Source of the DNA: Planctomycetota bacterium
GTDB lineage: Bacteria; Planctomycetota; B15-G4; JADJEK01
DNA length: 6,435 bases
Direction: 5' to 3'
NCBI GenBank assembly: GCA_016795255.1
Contig: JAEUIB010000616.1
Span: forward strand, 1 to 6,435
The notes beneath the pieces were generated by a model. The model was not told the origin of the DNA, searched no databases, and saw only the letters and a program-made list of their open reading frames with translations. The translations under genes were made by a program, and so were the position numbers. Positions 1 through 6,429 of the stretch are shown piece after piece (within the stretch, counting starts at the first letter, position 1; the number at the start of each line of letters is the position of its first letter).

Positions 1-476
1 GCGTCGGCGACATCCTGACGATCCTGGTCAGCGAACACTCCAAGGTCGAGGACGACGCCGAAGCGAAGTTCGACAAGTCGTCGTCGGCGAAGGCGGAGAT
101 CACGAGCTTCGAGCCGTATCCGGACATCGCGAAGGACGTGCTGCCGATGGAGTGGAGCTCGAGCCGGACGTTCGACGGCAAGGCCGAAGTCGACCGCGAA
201 GGCAAGTTCGACACGCGCATCACCGCGACCGTCATCGACGTGCAGCCGAACGGCAACCTCGTCGTCGAAGGCAAGCGCCGCGTGGTCCTCGACGGCGAGG
301 AGCGCTTCATGACGATCACCGGCATCGTGCGCCCGCTCGACGTCAGCGCCGCGAACTCGATCGCGTCCGAACTCGTCGCGAACGGAACGGTCACGTACGA
401 GGCCTGCGGACCGCTGTCGCGCTCGACGAAGAAGAACTGGTTCGAACGCGTCGTCGACATCCTCTGGCCGTTCTGA
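1..476 (+). CDS. flgH: Flagellar basal body L-ring protein FlgH (3' part, N-terminus outside window)
   Basis: FlgH is an outer-membrane lipoprotein that forms the L ring, the bushing around the flagellar rod. The gene enters the window already open. The frame reads from base 3 and gives 157 residues before TGA at 474-476. An internal ATG at 138 is not the real start, because the upstream codons are also FlgH-like. Family landmarks are visible: 'VGDILTILVSE' at the left edge, then 'DTRITATVIDVQPNGNLVVE', then 'ITGIVRPLDVSAANSIAS', and a C-terminus ending in 'WPF', as is usual for FlgH. The signal peptide and lipobox cysteine must lie upstream and cannot be checked. The window holds roughly the last two thirds of a typical FlgH of about 230 residues. 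The next gene, flgI, follows after 48 bases, which is the expected pairing of L-ring and P-ring genes. Confidence 0.93.
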   Translation, partial: VGDILTILVSEHSKVEDDAEAKFDKSSSAKAEITSFEPYPDIAKDVLPMEWSSSRTFDGKAEVDREGKFDTRITATVIDVQPNGNLVVEGKRRVVLDGEERFMTITGIVRPLDVSAANSIASELVANGTVTYEACGPLSRSTKKNWFERVVDILWPF

Positions 477-524
477 CCGCTCGCGTCGACGCACCTCCCG
501 CTCGCTCCTCGAAGGACGATCTCG

Positions 525-1631
525 ATGTTCGCACCGTTGCTGCTCGCCGTTCTGCTCCAGGCTCCGACTCCCCCGGCCGCGCGTCCCGGTGACGTGCTCG
601 TCCGCATCTCCGATCTCGCCGACGTCAAAGGCGTCCGCGAGAACGCGCTGATCGGCACCGGCATCATCGTCGGCTTGAACGGCACCGGCGACTCGACGCC
701 GGCGACGCGGCAAGCGCTGGCGAACCTGCTGGCGAAGCAGAACCTGAACCTGAAGCCCGGCGACCTGACGGCCGGCAACTCCGCGCTCGTGATCGTCACG
801 GCCACGCTGCCGCCGTTCTCGCGCGAAGGCGATCGGCTCGACGTCAGCGTGTCCGCGACCGGCGGCGCGAAGAGCCTGTTCGGCGGAACGCTGCTGTTCT
901 GCGAGCTGCAAGCCGCGGACGGCAAGGTCTGGGCGGTCGCGCAGGGACCGGTCACGATCGGCGGCTTCTCGGCCGAGGGCAAGGGCGCGAGCGTCGCGCA
1001 GAACCACCCGACCGTCGGCTTCCTGACGGCCGGAGCGACCGTCGAAGAAGACCTCGACACGCGATTCCTGGCCGAGGACAACTCGTTCTCGTTCCGGCTG
1101 CGCAAGCCGGACTTCGCGACCGCGTCGCGGATGGTCAACGTGCTGAACGCGCACCGCGAGCGCATCGCGACGCCGATCGATCCGGCGACCGTCCGCGTCC
1201 GCGTGCCGGCCGACCTGAAGGCCGACGAGGTCATCGCGTTCGTCGCCGAGGTCTCCGAACTCCAGTTGACGCCGTACTCGCGCGCGCGCGTCGTCGTCAA
1301 CGAGAAGACCGGCACGATCATCGCCGGCGAATGGGTCCGCATCCGGTCGGTCGCGATCGCGCACGGCAACCTGACGGTCACCGTCGCCGAGTCGCCGATC
1401 GTCAGCCAGCCCCAACCGTTCAGCAACGGCGAGACGACGACGGTCGACCGCACCGACGTGTCGGCGACCGTCGACTCCGGCAACGGCGTCACGGTGCTAC
1501 CGACGACGACGTCGATCGCCGAGCTGTCCGCGGCGCTGAACGCGCTCGGCGCGACGCCGCGCGACCTCATCACGATCCTGCAGATGCTGAAGCAGGCCGA
1601 CGCGCTCGAAGCCGACCTGGAGGTCCTGTGA
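525..1631 (+). CDS. flgI: Flagellar basal body P-ring protein FlgI
   Basis: FlgI forms the P ring around the rod at the peptidoglycan layer, in the periplasm. The 368 residues match the usual family length, and family motifs run along the whole protein. They include 'IGTGIIVGLNGTGD' (residues 43-56), 'VTATLPPFSREGDRLDVSVS' (91-110), 'AKSLFGGTLL' (115-124), 'WAVAQGPVTIGG' (136-147), 'VVVNEKTGTIIAG' (256-268), 'HGNLTVTV' (280-287) and the C-terminal 'LNALGATPRDLITILQMLKQ' (338-357). The ATG at 525 is the only ATG, GTG or TTG in frame after the flgH stop. It has GAAGGA at 511-516, eight bases upstream. The N-terminus has a short hydrophobic core (residues 4-11) and a possible cleavage site near Ala19, but no basic residue before the core, which is weak for a Sec signal. 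There is one cysteine (Cys126), so the intramolecular disulfide known from enterobacterial FlgI cannot form. The last four bases overlap the flgJ start. Confidence 0.97.
   Translation: MFAPLLLAVLLQAPTPPAARPGDVLVRISDLADVKGVRENALIGTGIIVGLNGTGDSTPATRQALANLLAKQNLNLKPGDLTAGNSALVIVTATLPPFSREGDRLDVSVSATGGAKSLFGGTLLFCELQAADGKVWAVAQGPVTIGGFSAEGKGASVAQNHPTVGFLTAGATVEEDLDTRFLAEDNSFSFRLRKPDFATASRMVNVLNAHRERIATPIDPATVRVRVPADLKADEVIAFVAEVSELQLTPYSRARVVVNEKTGTIIAGEWVRIRSVAIAHGNLTVTVAESPIVSQPQPFSNGETTTVDRTDVSATVDSGNGVTVLPTTTSIAELSAALNALGATPRDLITILQMLKQADALEADLEVL
1619..1623 (+). promoter_or_regulatory. Ribosome-binding site deciding the flgJ GTG start
   Basis: GGAGG lies inside the last codons of flgI, four bases before GTG at 1628. 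This supports the GTG as the flgJ start. The in-frame ATG at 1331 lies deep inside flgI and would add about 100 arginine-rich residues of out-of-frame flgI sequence. The spacing is slightly short but workable, and the GTGA overlap suggests re-initiation by ribosomes finishing flgI. Confidence 0.7.
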
Positions 1632-2116
1632 TCGACCCGATCCAAGCGCTGCGTCCCCAGTCGGACGCGTCGAACGCACGCGCCACGCGCGACGCCCGTC
1701 ACGCGCTGGACGCGCTGTCGCGCACCGCGAACCTCATGGGTCCGGGTGCGGGCGCAGGCACGTCGACCGGTGCAGCGACGAGCACGAGCTCGCGCGACGG
1801 CGAACCGACCCCGGCGACGCGCAAGGTCGCGCAGGACTTCACGTCGCTGCTCGTCGGCACGCTGGTCCGCGAGATGTTCCAGAGCATCTCGGACTCCGAG
1901 AACGGCCCGTTCGGCGACGGTCCCGGCGCCGACGTCTACAAGGGTCTCGCCGAAGGCGCCTTCGCCGAATCGCTGGCGAAGCACGGTCTCGACGCGCTGA
2001 CCGATCGCGTCCACGACGTCATCGCTCGCCACGCCGCCCCGACGTCGCCGATGGTCGAAGGCTCGCGTCCCCCGGTCCTCCACCCGCTCGAGCGCACCCG
2101 CGAGGAGTCGCGATGA
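1628..2116 (+). CDS. flgJ: FlgJ-type rod-binding protein, single domain (no peptidoglycan hydrolase domain)
   Basis: This protein of 162 residues resembles the N-terminal rod-binding domain of FlgJ, which caps or scaffolds rod assembly in the periplasm. The recognisable part is residues 66-128: 'KVAQDFTSLLVGTLVREMFQ' (66-85), a Gly/Asp/Pro-rich turn (92-101), then 'DVYKGLAEGAFAESLAKHG' (102-120). This matches the family pattern of a helix with paired Met/Phe residues followed by an amphipathic helix ending in a small-residue turn. Before it lies a Gly/Ala/Ser/Thr-rich linker (about 37-58). After it comes a Pro-rich tail. The muramidase (glucosaminidase) half found in enterobacterial FlgJ is absent, so a separate enzyme must open the wall. 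The GTG start overlaps the flgI stop, and the stop overlaps the flgN start. Its place between flgI and flgK agrees with the assignment. Sequence identity to well-known FlgJ proteins looks low. Confidence 0.85.
   Translation: MIDPIQALRPQSDASNARATRDARHALDALSRTANLMGPGAGAGTSTGAATSTSSRDGEPTPATRKVAQDFTSLLVGTLVREMFQSISDSENGPFGDGPGADVYKGLAEGAFAESLAKHGLDALTDRVHDVIARHAAPTSPMVEGSRPPVLHPLERTREESR
2102..2107 (+). promoter_or_regulatory. Ribosome-binding site for the flgN-like gene
   Basis: GAGGAG lies in the last codons of flgJ, five bases before ATG at 2113. It is a good purine-rich match, and it shows that the ATGA overlap is a real coupled start. Confidence 0.7.
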
Positions 2117-2583
2117 ACCCGCTGCAATCGAAGGTCGACGAACTGAAGCGACGGCTCGAAGAGGCGCTGGCGGCCGAACGCGAGTTGTCGCAGGCGCTCG
2201 ATCAACAGAACACCGCGCTGAAGCACGGTCGCCCCGACGCGATCGTCTCGGCGACCGTCGGTCTCGAGCGCGTCACCGACGACCTCGCGCTGGCGTCGAA
2301 CACCTGCAAGCAACTGATCGCCGATCTCGACCTCGGTCTGCACGCCGGCGCCGAGTTGCGCGACGTGCTGCTGCATCTGCCGGAGCGCGCGCGCAAGGAC
2401 CTCGCCCAAGCCCGCGCCGAGCTGGCCGCGACGCGCCGCGAATGGCAGGCGAAGGCCGAACGCAACGCGCGGCTCGCGCGCGCCGGCCTCGACGCCGTCG
2501 CCGAAGCGCGTCGCATCCTCGACGGCGCGAACGTCCACGTCGACGGCGCACCCGCCTTCTCCCAAATCAACGCGACGGCCTGA
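2113..2583 (+). CDS. flgN: Probable FlgN-type flagellar export chaperone
   Basis: FlgN binds the C-terminal ends of FlgK and FlgL in the cytoplasm and brings them to the flagellar type III export gate. The 156-residue product is close to the usual FlgN length of about 140-160. It reads as almost entirely helical: a first charged helix (residues 3-37), a second (41-73), a third (76-116, Arg/Ala/Glu-rich with coiled-coil spacing), a fourth after 'ERNARLARAGL' (116-126), and a short non-helical tail. No signal peptide or membrane segment is present. The 'NxxL' step before the last helix recalls the FlgN family, but sequence identity in this family is always low. The stronger argument is position, directly before flgK and flgL. 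Its ATG overlaps the flgJ stop, and flgK starts 10 bases after its TGA. A coiled-coil protein of other function remains possible. Confidence 0.72.
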   Translation: MNPLQSKVDELKRRLEEALAAERELSQALDQQNTALKHGRPDAIVSATVGLERVTDDLALASNTCKQLIADLDLGLHAGAELRDVLLHLPERARKDLAQARAELAATRREWQAKAERNARLARAGLDAVAEARRILDGANVHVDGAPAFSQINATA

Positions 2584-2593
2584 GGGAACTCCC

Positions 2594-4918
2594 ATGTCGA
2601 TCGGATCCTCCGCAGCTCTCCGCGCCCTGATCGCCTCGCGCCGCGCGATGGACGTGATCGGCCACAACCTCGCGAACCAGAACACGCCGGGGTACAGCCG
2701 CCAACTCGCGCTGCTCGCGACGACCACGCCGGTGCAGGGCAATCAACTGCTGCGCTTCGGCACCGGCGTCGAAGTCGCCGCCGTCCGCTCGTCGGTCAAC
2801 GAGGCGTTGCTCGCGCGCATCCGCAGCGAACTCGCGCTGGCCGGGCGCTCGCAGGCGCAGAACGACATGTACGACCAGGTCGAGACGCTGTTCGCCGACC
2901 TGTCGGAGAACGGACTCGCGACGAAGCTGCAGGGCTTCTTCGACGGAGCGACCGAAGCCGCGACGTCGCCGGAAGATCCGGTGCTGCGTCAGAACCTGCT
3001 CGCGTCGGCGTCGGACCTCGCGCTCAGCTTCCGCCTGCGCGCGAGCGGCTTGAAGGAACTCCGCACCAAGTCGCTGCTCGACGCGCAGGGCGTCGTCGCC
3101 GAAGCGAACCAACTGCTGTCGCAGGTCGCCGCGCTGAACTCGAAGATCAAGACCGAAGAAGCCCCGGGCGTGACGTCGAACGACTTGCGCGACCAGCGCG
3201 CTCAGGCGGTCGAAGAGCTCGCGGTGCTGATCGGCGCGCAGTCGACCGTGATCGGCGACGGCACGGTGACGGTCGCCGTCAACGGCGTCGCGCTGGTCGC
3301 CGGCGGCGCGGCGAACGGCATCAAGGTGACGCTCGACAACCAGGGCGACATGAAGGTCACGACGCTGTCCGGCAAGCTCGGCCTGAAGCCGAACGGCGGC
3401 CGGCTCGGCGGCATCATCCACATGGTCGACGAGGACCTGAAGGCGCGCCTCGACGAACTCGACAGGATGGCGAAGAACCTCGTGCTGGCGACGAACCGCG
3501 TCCACGCGAAGGGCGTCCCTTCGTCCGGCCCGTTCACGTCGCTGTCGTCGTCGTTCGCGATCGACCTGTCGCAGGTCACCGATCTGCAGAACACGCCGCT
3601 CGCGAACGCCGGCCTGCCGTTCACGATCAAGGACGGCCAACTGTCGATCGCGGTCAGCAACCTCGCGACCGGCGACGTCGAGCGCTTCGAGATCGACATC
3701 GACGCGCAGTCGATGTCGGTCGGCGGGTTCATCTCCGCGCTCGACTCGGTCCCGCATCTGTCGGCGTTCCTCGACGGCGCGGGCAAGGTGCAGATCAAGG
3801 CGGCGACCGGCTACGGCTTCGACTTCTCGAGCCGCGTCGACGGTCAACCGGTCGAGGACAACACGTTCGGCGCCGCGAACGCGGTCCTGGCCGGCGAATC
3901 GACCTATCCGCTGGCGCTGGCGAACGGCGACACGTTCACGATCGCCGTCAACGGCGGCGCGGCCCAGACCGTCACGTTCAACACGTCGGACTTCGTCGAC
4001 ATCGCGAACGCGACCGCCGACGAGGTCGCGACCGCGATCAACGCGCAAGTGAGCGGCGTCATCGCGTCGGTCGTCGACGACAAGCTCGTGATCCAGTCGA
4101 CGACCAACGGCACGCTGTCGTCGCTGCAGATCACCGACGGCGCCGGCTCGCCGGCCGCCGCGCTGCAGCTCGCGACGTCGGCCGCCGGCACCGCGACGCC
4201 GGTCACGGTGTCGGTCACCGGCTCGTCGAGCGGTGCGGCCGGGCAGAACTACACGTTCAAGGCCGTCGGCGACGGTCAGATCGGCGTGACGTCGGGACTC
4301 GGCGTCGCGGTCTACGACGCCAACGGCGCGCTGCTGACGACGCTGAACGTCGGCGAAGGCTACGAGCCCGGCACGGCGCTCGAAGTCGTCGAAGGCGTCT
4401 CGGTGTCGTTCTCGGCCGGCACGATCTCGGGCAGCGCGCAGCAGTTCTTCGGCCTCGAGGTCCCCGGCGAAACCGACACGTCCGACGTCCTCGCGGCGTT
4501 CGGGCTGAACGCGTTCTTCACCGGCGACGACTCGGCGACGATCGCCGTCAACGCGGCGTTCGAAGGCAAGCCGGAGCTGCTGTCCGGTTCCGCCGGCGGC
4601 GGGCCGGGCGACGGCGAGAACTTCCTCGCGCTCGCGGCCGTCGGCGACAAGCCGCTCGACGAGCTCGACGACGTATCTCTGACCGGCTTCTACAACTTGT
4701 TCGCCGCCGACCTCGGCGCGTCCGCCGCCGGCACGAAGGCGTCGCTCGACGCATCGACGCTGGTGATGCTGACGCTCGAACAGCAGCGCGCGAACGTGTC
4801 CGGCGTCAACCCGGACGAAGAGCTGCTCGATCTCGAGCGCATGCAGCAGCTCTACGACGCGTCGGTGAAGTTCATCCAAGTCCTGCGCGAGCTCGACGAC
4901 ACGTTGCTCCAACTGTGA
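2594..4918 (+). CDS. flgK: Flagellar hook-associated protein 1 (FlgK), enlarged
   Basis: FlgK (HAP1) is the first ring of the hook-filament junction, exported through the flagellar type III apparatus. Both ends are clear. The N-terminal rod/hook motif 'NLANQNTPGYSRQ' is at residues 25-37. It is followed by long helices (64-185) and 'SNDLRDQRAQAVEELAVLIG' (195-214). The C-terminus has 'LEQQRANVSGVNPDEEL' (728-744) and ends in a helix suited to axial packing. At 774 residues it is well above the 547 of the E. coli protein. The extra length is in the centre. There are two strand-strand-helix-strand modules like the flagellin/hook IN motif (about 347-410 and 441-516), a beta-rich module 'NVGEGYEPGT' (585-594), and 'LAAFGLNAFFTG' (633-644). 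The last two recall planctomycete FlgK from memory. GAGGGA at 2582-2587 sits six bases before the ATG. No signal peptide is present, as expected for type III export. Confidence 0.96.
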   Translation: MSIGSSAALRALIASRRAMDVIGHNLANQNTPGYSRQLALLATTTPVQGNQLLRFGTGVEVAAVRSSVNEALLARIRSELALAGRSQAQNDMYDQVETLFADLSENGLATKLQGFFDGATEAATSPEDPVLRQNLLASASDLALSFRLRASGLKELRTKSLLDAQGVVAEANQLLSQVAALNSKIKTEEAPGVTSNDLRDQRAQAVEELAVLIGAQSTVIGDGTVTVAVNGVALVAGGAANGIKVTLDNQGDMKVTTLSGKLGLKPNGGRLGGIIHMVDEDLKARLDELDRMAKNLVLATNRVHAKGVPSSGPFTSLSSSFAIDLSQVTDLQNTPLANAGLPFTIKDGQLSIAVSNLATGDVERFEIDIDAQSMSVGGFISALDSVPHLSAFLDGAGKVQIKAATGYGFDFSSRVDGQPVEDNTFGAANAVLAGESTYPLALANGDTFTIAVNGGAAQTVTFNTSDFVDIANATADEVATAINAQVSGVIASVVDDKLVIQSTTNGTLSSLQITDGAGSPAAALQLATSAAGTATPVTVSVTGSSSGAAGQNYTFKAVGDGQIGVTSGLGVAVYDANGALLTTLNVGEGYEPGTALEVVEGVSVSFSAGTISGSAQQFFGLEVPGETDTSDVLAAFGLNAFFTGDDSATIAVNAAFEGKPELLSGSAGGGPGDGENFLALAAVGDKPLDELDDVSLTGFYNLFAADLGASAAGTKASLDASTLVMLTLEQQRANVSGVNPDEELLDLERMQQLYDASVKFIQVLRELDDTLLQL
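3632..4141 (+). repeat. Two related IN-like modules within flgK (protein-level repeat)
   Basis: Within FlgK, residues 347-410 and 441-516 follow the same plan. The first strands are 'DGQLSIAVSN' and 'NGDTFTIAVNGG'. A second strand follows ('RFEIDID' and 'QTVTFNTSD'), then a helix ('VGGFISALDSVP' and 'ADEVATAINAQV'). Last come two strands ending 'GKVQIKAATG' and 'DKLVIQSTTNG'. The pattern fits the flagellin hook IN motif family. The match is at protein level only. DNA identity is not obvious, so the duplication would be old, or the two modules were acquired separately. Confidence 0.55.
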
Positions 4919-4925
4919 GGCTCCG

Positions 4926-6392
4926 ATGGGAATCCGCGTCACGCCGTCCAGCATGTTCGATCGCGCGAAGTTCGACCTCGCGGCGTCGTTCACGCGGCTC
5001 GCCCGAGTGCAGAACCAGATCTCGTCCGGCAAGCGCCTGTCCGTCGTGTCCGACGACACGTCCGACGCGTCGCGCGCGCTCGACCTCCGGCGCACGATGC
5101 TCGCGACGCTCAAGAGCCGCGACGCCGTCGGCGCGGCGCGCACGGCTTCGGATCAGCAGGCGAGCCTGCTGCAGGACATCTCGGGGCTGATCGTCGACGC
5201 CCGCGCGCGCGCGCAGGAAGCCGCGAAGGGCTCGAACAGCCCGTCCGACCTCGCCGCGATCGCGAACGAGATCGACTCGATCCTCGACCAGGTGCTCGCG
5301 CTCGCGAATCAGCGCGCCGAAGGGCGCTACGTGTTCGCCGGTTCGAAGGTCAATACGGTGCCGTTCGTCGCGTCGCGCTCGTTCGGCTCGATCACCGGGA
5401 TCACGTATCACGGCGACGACGCGTCGCGCCGCGTGCGGCTCGGCCCGAACGACCTGAAGTCGATCGAGCTGTCCGGCAAGGAAGCGTTCTTCCGCTTCGA
5501 TCGCGAGCCGACGATCGTGACGTCGGCGACCGGACTCGATTCCGTGCTCGGCGCGGCCGACACGATGACCGGATCGGCGAAGGTCACGATCACGCACACG
5601 CAGACGATCTTCGGCGACGGTGCGGTGTCGACGACCGGGGACTCGGTGTCCGGTCTGAAGCCGGGCACGGGATCCGCGGACGACACGATCGTCGGGCCGT
5701 CGGGCCAGCACTCGATCACGGTCGTGTCGTCGCCGAGCGGCGGCGGAACCTTGCAGTTGGACGGCGGCACCGCCATCGAGTTCACCGGCACCGAGACGAA
5801 CCTCGCCGTGACGAGCGCGAGCGGCGACGTGGTCCACGTCGACGTGACGACGCTGACGTCGGGCTTCAACGGCAACGTCGCGCTGACCGGCAACGGCCAG
5901 ATCGCACTCGACGGCGGCACGCCGCAATCGCTGACGTTCGCGGCGGACATGACGCTGCAGAGCGCCGACGGCCGCGTCGTCCACGTCGACACCAGCGCGG
6001 TGTTCCGCGAGGGCGAGGCGCTGCTGACGTTCGGCGGAACGCAGACGATCTTCGACGCGCTGATCAAGCTGCGCGACGAGATCCGCGGCTCGAACGAGTT
6101 CGGCGCGAAGGGCCGCGTCGAACGCATCCAGGCCCGAGCGGGCGCCCTCGACAAGACGCACACGCTGCTGCTGACGGGAGCATCGGACCTCGGCGCACGC
6201 AGCCAGAGCTTCGAACGCCTCGAGAACTCCCTCGACCTGATCTCGCTGTCGCTGAAGACCCGCGAAAGCGAACTCAGCGACACCGACCTCGTCGAAGCCT
6301 CACTCGAACTCTCCGAGTCCGAAGCGGCATACCAGTCGGCCCTGGCATCCGCAGCCCGCCTGAACCGCCCGACGCTGCTCAATTACCTGTAA
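4926..6392 (+). CDS. flgL: Flagellar hook-associated protein 3 (FlgL), with central insertion
   Basis: FlgL (HAP3) is the second junction ring, linking FlgK to the flagellin filament, and is exported by the flagellar type III system. The flagellin-type N-terminal domain is clear: 'IRVTPSSMFD' (residues 3-12), 'QNQISSGKRLSVVSDDTSDA' (29-48), and 'RAEGRYVFAGSKVNTVPF' (130-147). The C-terminal flagellin domain is also clear: 'ESELSDTDLVEASLELSESE' (447-466) and 'RLNRPTLLNYL' at the end. At 488 residues it is longer than E. coli FlgL (317). The excess is a beta-rich central region (about 195-365) with two copies of an 'LDGG...VHVD' module. The ATG at 4926 has TGAGG (4916-4920) five bases upstream, overlapping the flgK stop, seven bases after which flgL begins. 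This is the only gene here ending in TAA. The last 70 codons use GCA and non-TCG serine codons far more than the rest. Confidence 0.95.
   Translation: MGIRVTPSSMFDRAKFDLAASFTRLARVQNQISSGKRLSVVSDDTSDASRALDLRRTMLATLKSRDAVGAARTASDQQASLLQDISGLIVDARARAQEAAKGSNSPSDLAAIANEIDSILDQVLALANQRAEGRYVFAGSKVNTVPFVASRSFGSITGITYHGDDASRRVRLGPNDLKSIELSGKEAFFRFDREPTIVTSATGLDSVLGAADTMTGSAKVTITHTQTIFGDGAVSTTGDSVSGLKPGTGSADDTIVGPSGQHSITVVSSPSGGGTLQLDGGTAIEFTGTETNLAVTSASGDVVHVDVTTLTSGFNGNVALTGNGQIALDGGTPQSLTFAADMTLQSADGRVVHVDTSAVFREGEALLTFGGTQTIFDALIKLRDEIRGSNEFGAKGRVERIQARAGALDKTHTLLLTGASDLGARSQSFERLENSLDLISLSLKTRESELSDTDLVEASLELSESEAAYQSALASAARLNRPTLLNYL
5745..6002 (+). repeat. Two-copy 'LDGG...VHVD' module in the centre of FlgL
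   Basis: Residues 274-310 and 324-359 of FlgL align without forcing. Each begins Gly-x-x-(x)-Leu-Asp-Gly-Gly-Thr. Each continues through a short stretch ending in Phe-(Thr or Ala), then an 'LxVTSASGDVVHVD' or 'MTLQSADGRVVHVD' strand pair, then a Thr/Ser-rich end. Both copies share 'VVHVD' and 'DGGT' exactly. The DNA under these motifs is also close (GACGGCGGCAC and GTCCACGTCGAC in both), although shared codon bias explains part of that. The module resembles insertions I recall in planctomycete FlgL. A surface-exposed domain on the junction ring is the likely role. Confidence 0.6.
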
Positions 6393-6397
6393 CGCTC

Positions 6398-6429
6398 GGG
6401 CCGCTGGGCCCTACGCCTGCTCGGGCGTA
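6398..6429 (+). terminator. Two tandem small hairpins after flgL; possible weak terminator or mRNA 3' stabiliser
   Basis: Hairpin one pairs GGGCC (6398-6402) with GGCCC (6407-6411) around a four-base loop. Hairpin two pairs TACGCC (6412-6417) with GGCGTA (6424-6429) around a six-base loop and starts directly after the first. There is no T-run after either, so this is not a canonical Rho-independent terminator. Short GC stems arise easily in DNA of this composition. The window ends six bases later, so what follows is unseen. Confidence 0.3.

Noticed and set aside
138..140. ATG as the flgH start
   Set aside because: Codons from base 3 already encode FlgH-like sequence ('VGDILTILVSE'), so the gene starts outside the window.
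477..505. Direct repeat CCGCTCGC (477-484 and 498-505) in the flgH-flgI gap as an operator
   Set aside because: Eight bases of GC-rich sequence repeated once is weak, there is no dyad symmetry, and no promoter is visible nearby.
1279..1290. (CG)6 run, with a second at 5202-5213, as possible Z-DNA or regulatory sites
   Set aside because: Both lie in coding sequence for Ser/Arg/Ala runs and are expected in DNA with this codon bias.
1331..1627. Upstream in-frame ATG extension of flgJ
   Set aside because: It would read about 100 residues out of frame inside flgI, and the added sequence is Arg/Asp-rich shadow coding. The GTG at 1628 with GGAGG just upstream is a much better start.
3938..4553. 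Repeated DNA word ACGATCGCCGTCAACG at 3938-3953 and 4538-4553
   Set aside because: Both encode 'TIAVN' with the preferred codons. The flanking protein sequence does not align, so this is codon bias, not a DNA repeat.
2567..5143. Very long open frame on the - strand (858 codons) opposite flgK
   Set aside because: The translation is extremely rich in Arg, Asp, Val and Glu with no domain. It arises because NCG codon bias on the + strand removes stops from the opposite strand. FlgK on the + strand is unmistakable.
4872..6161. Long open frame on the - strand (429 codons) opposite flgL
   Set aside because: It has the same Arg-rich composition as the other antisense frame, and FlgL motifs cover the + strand from end to end.
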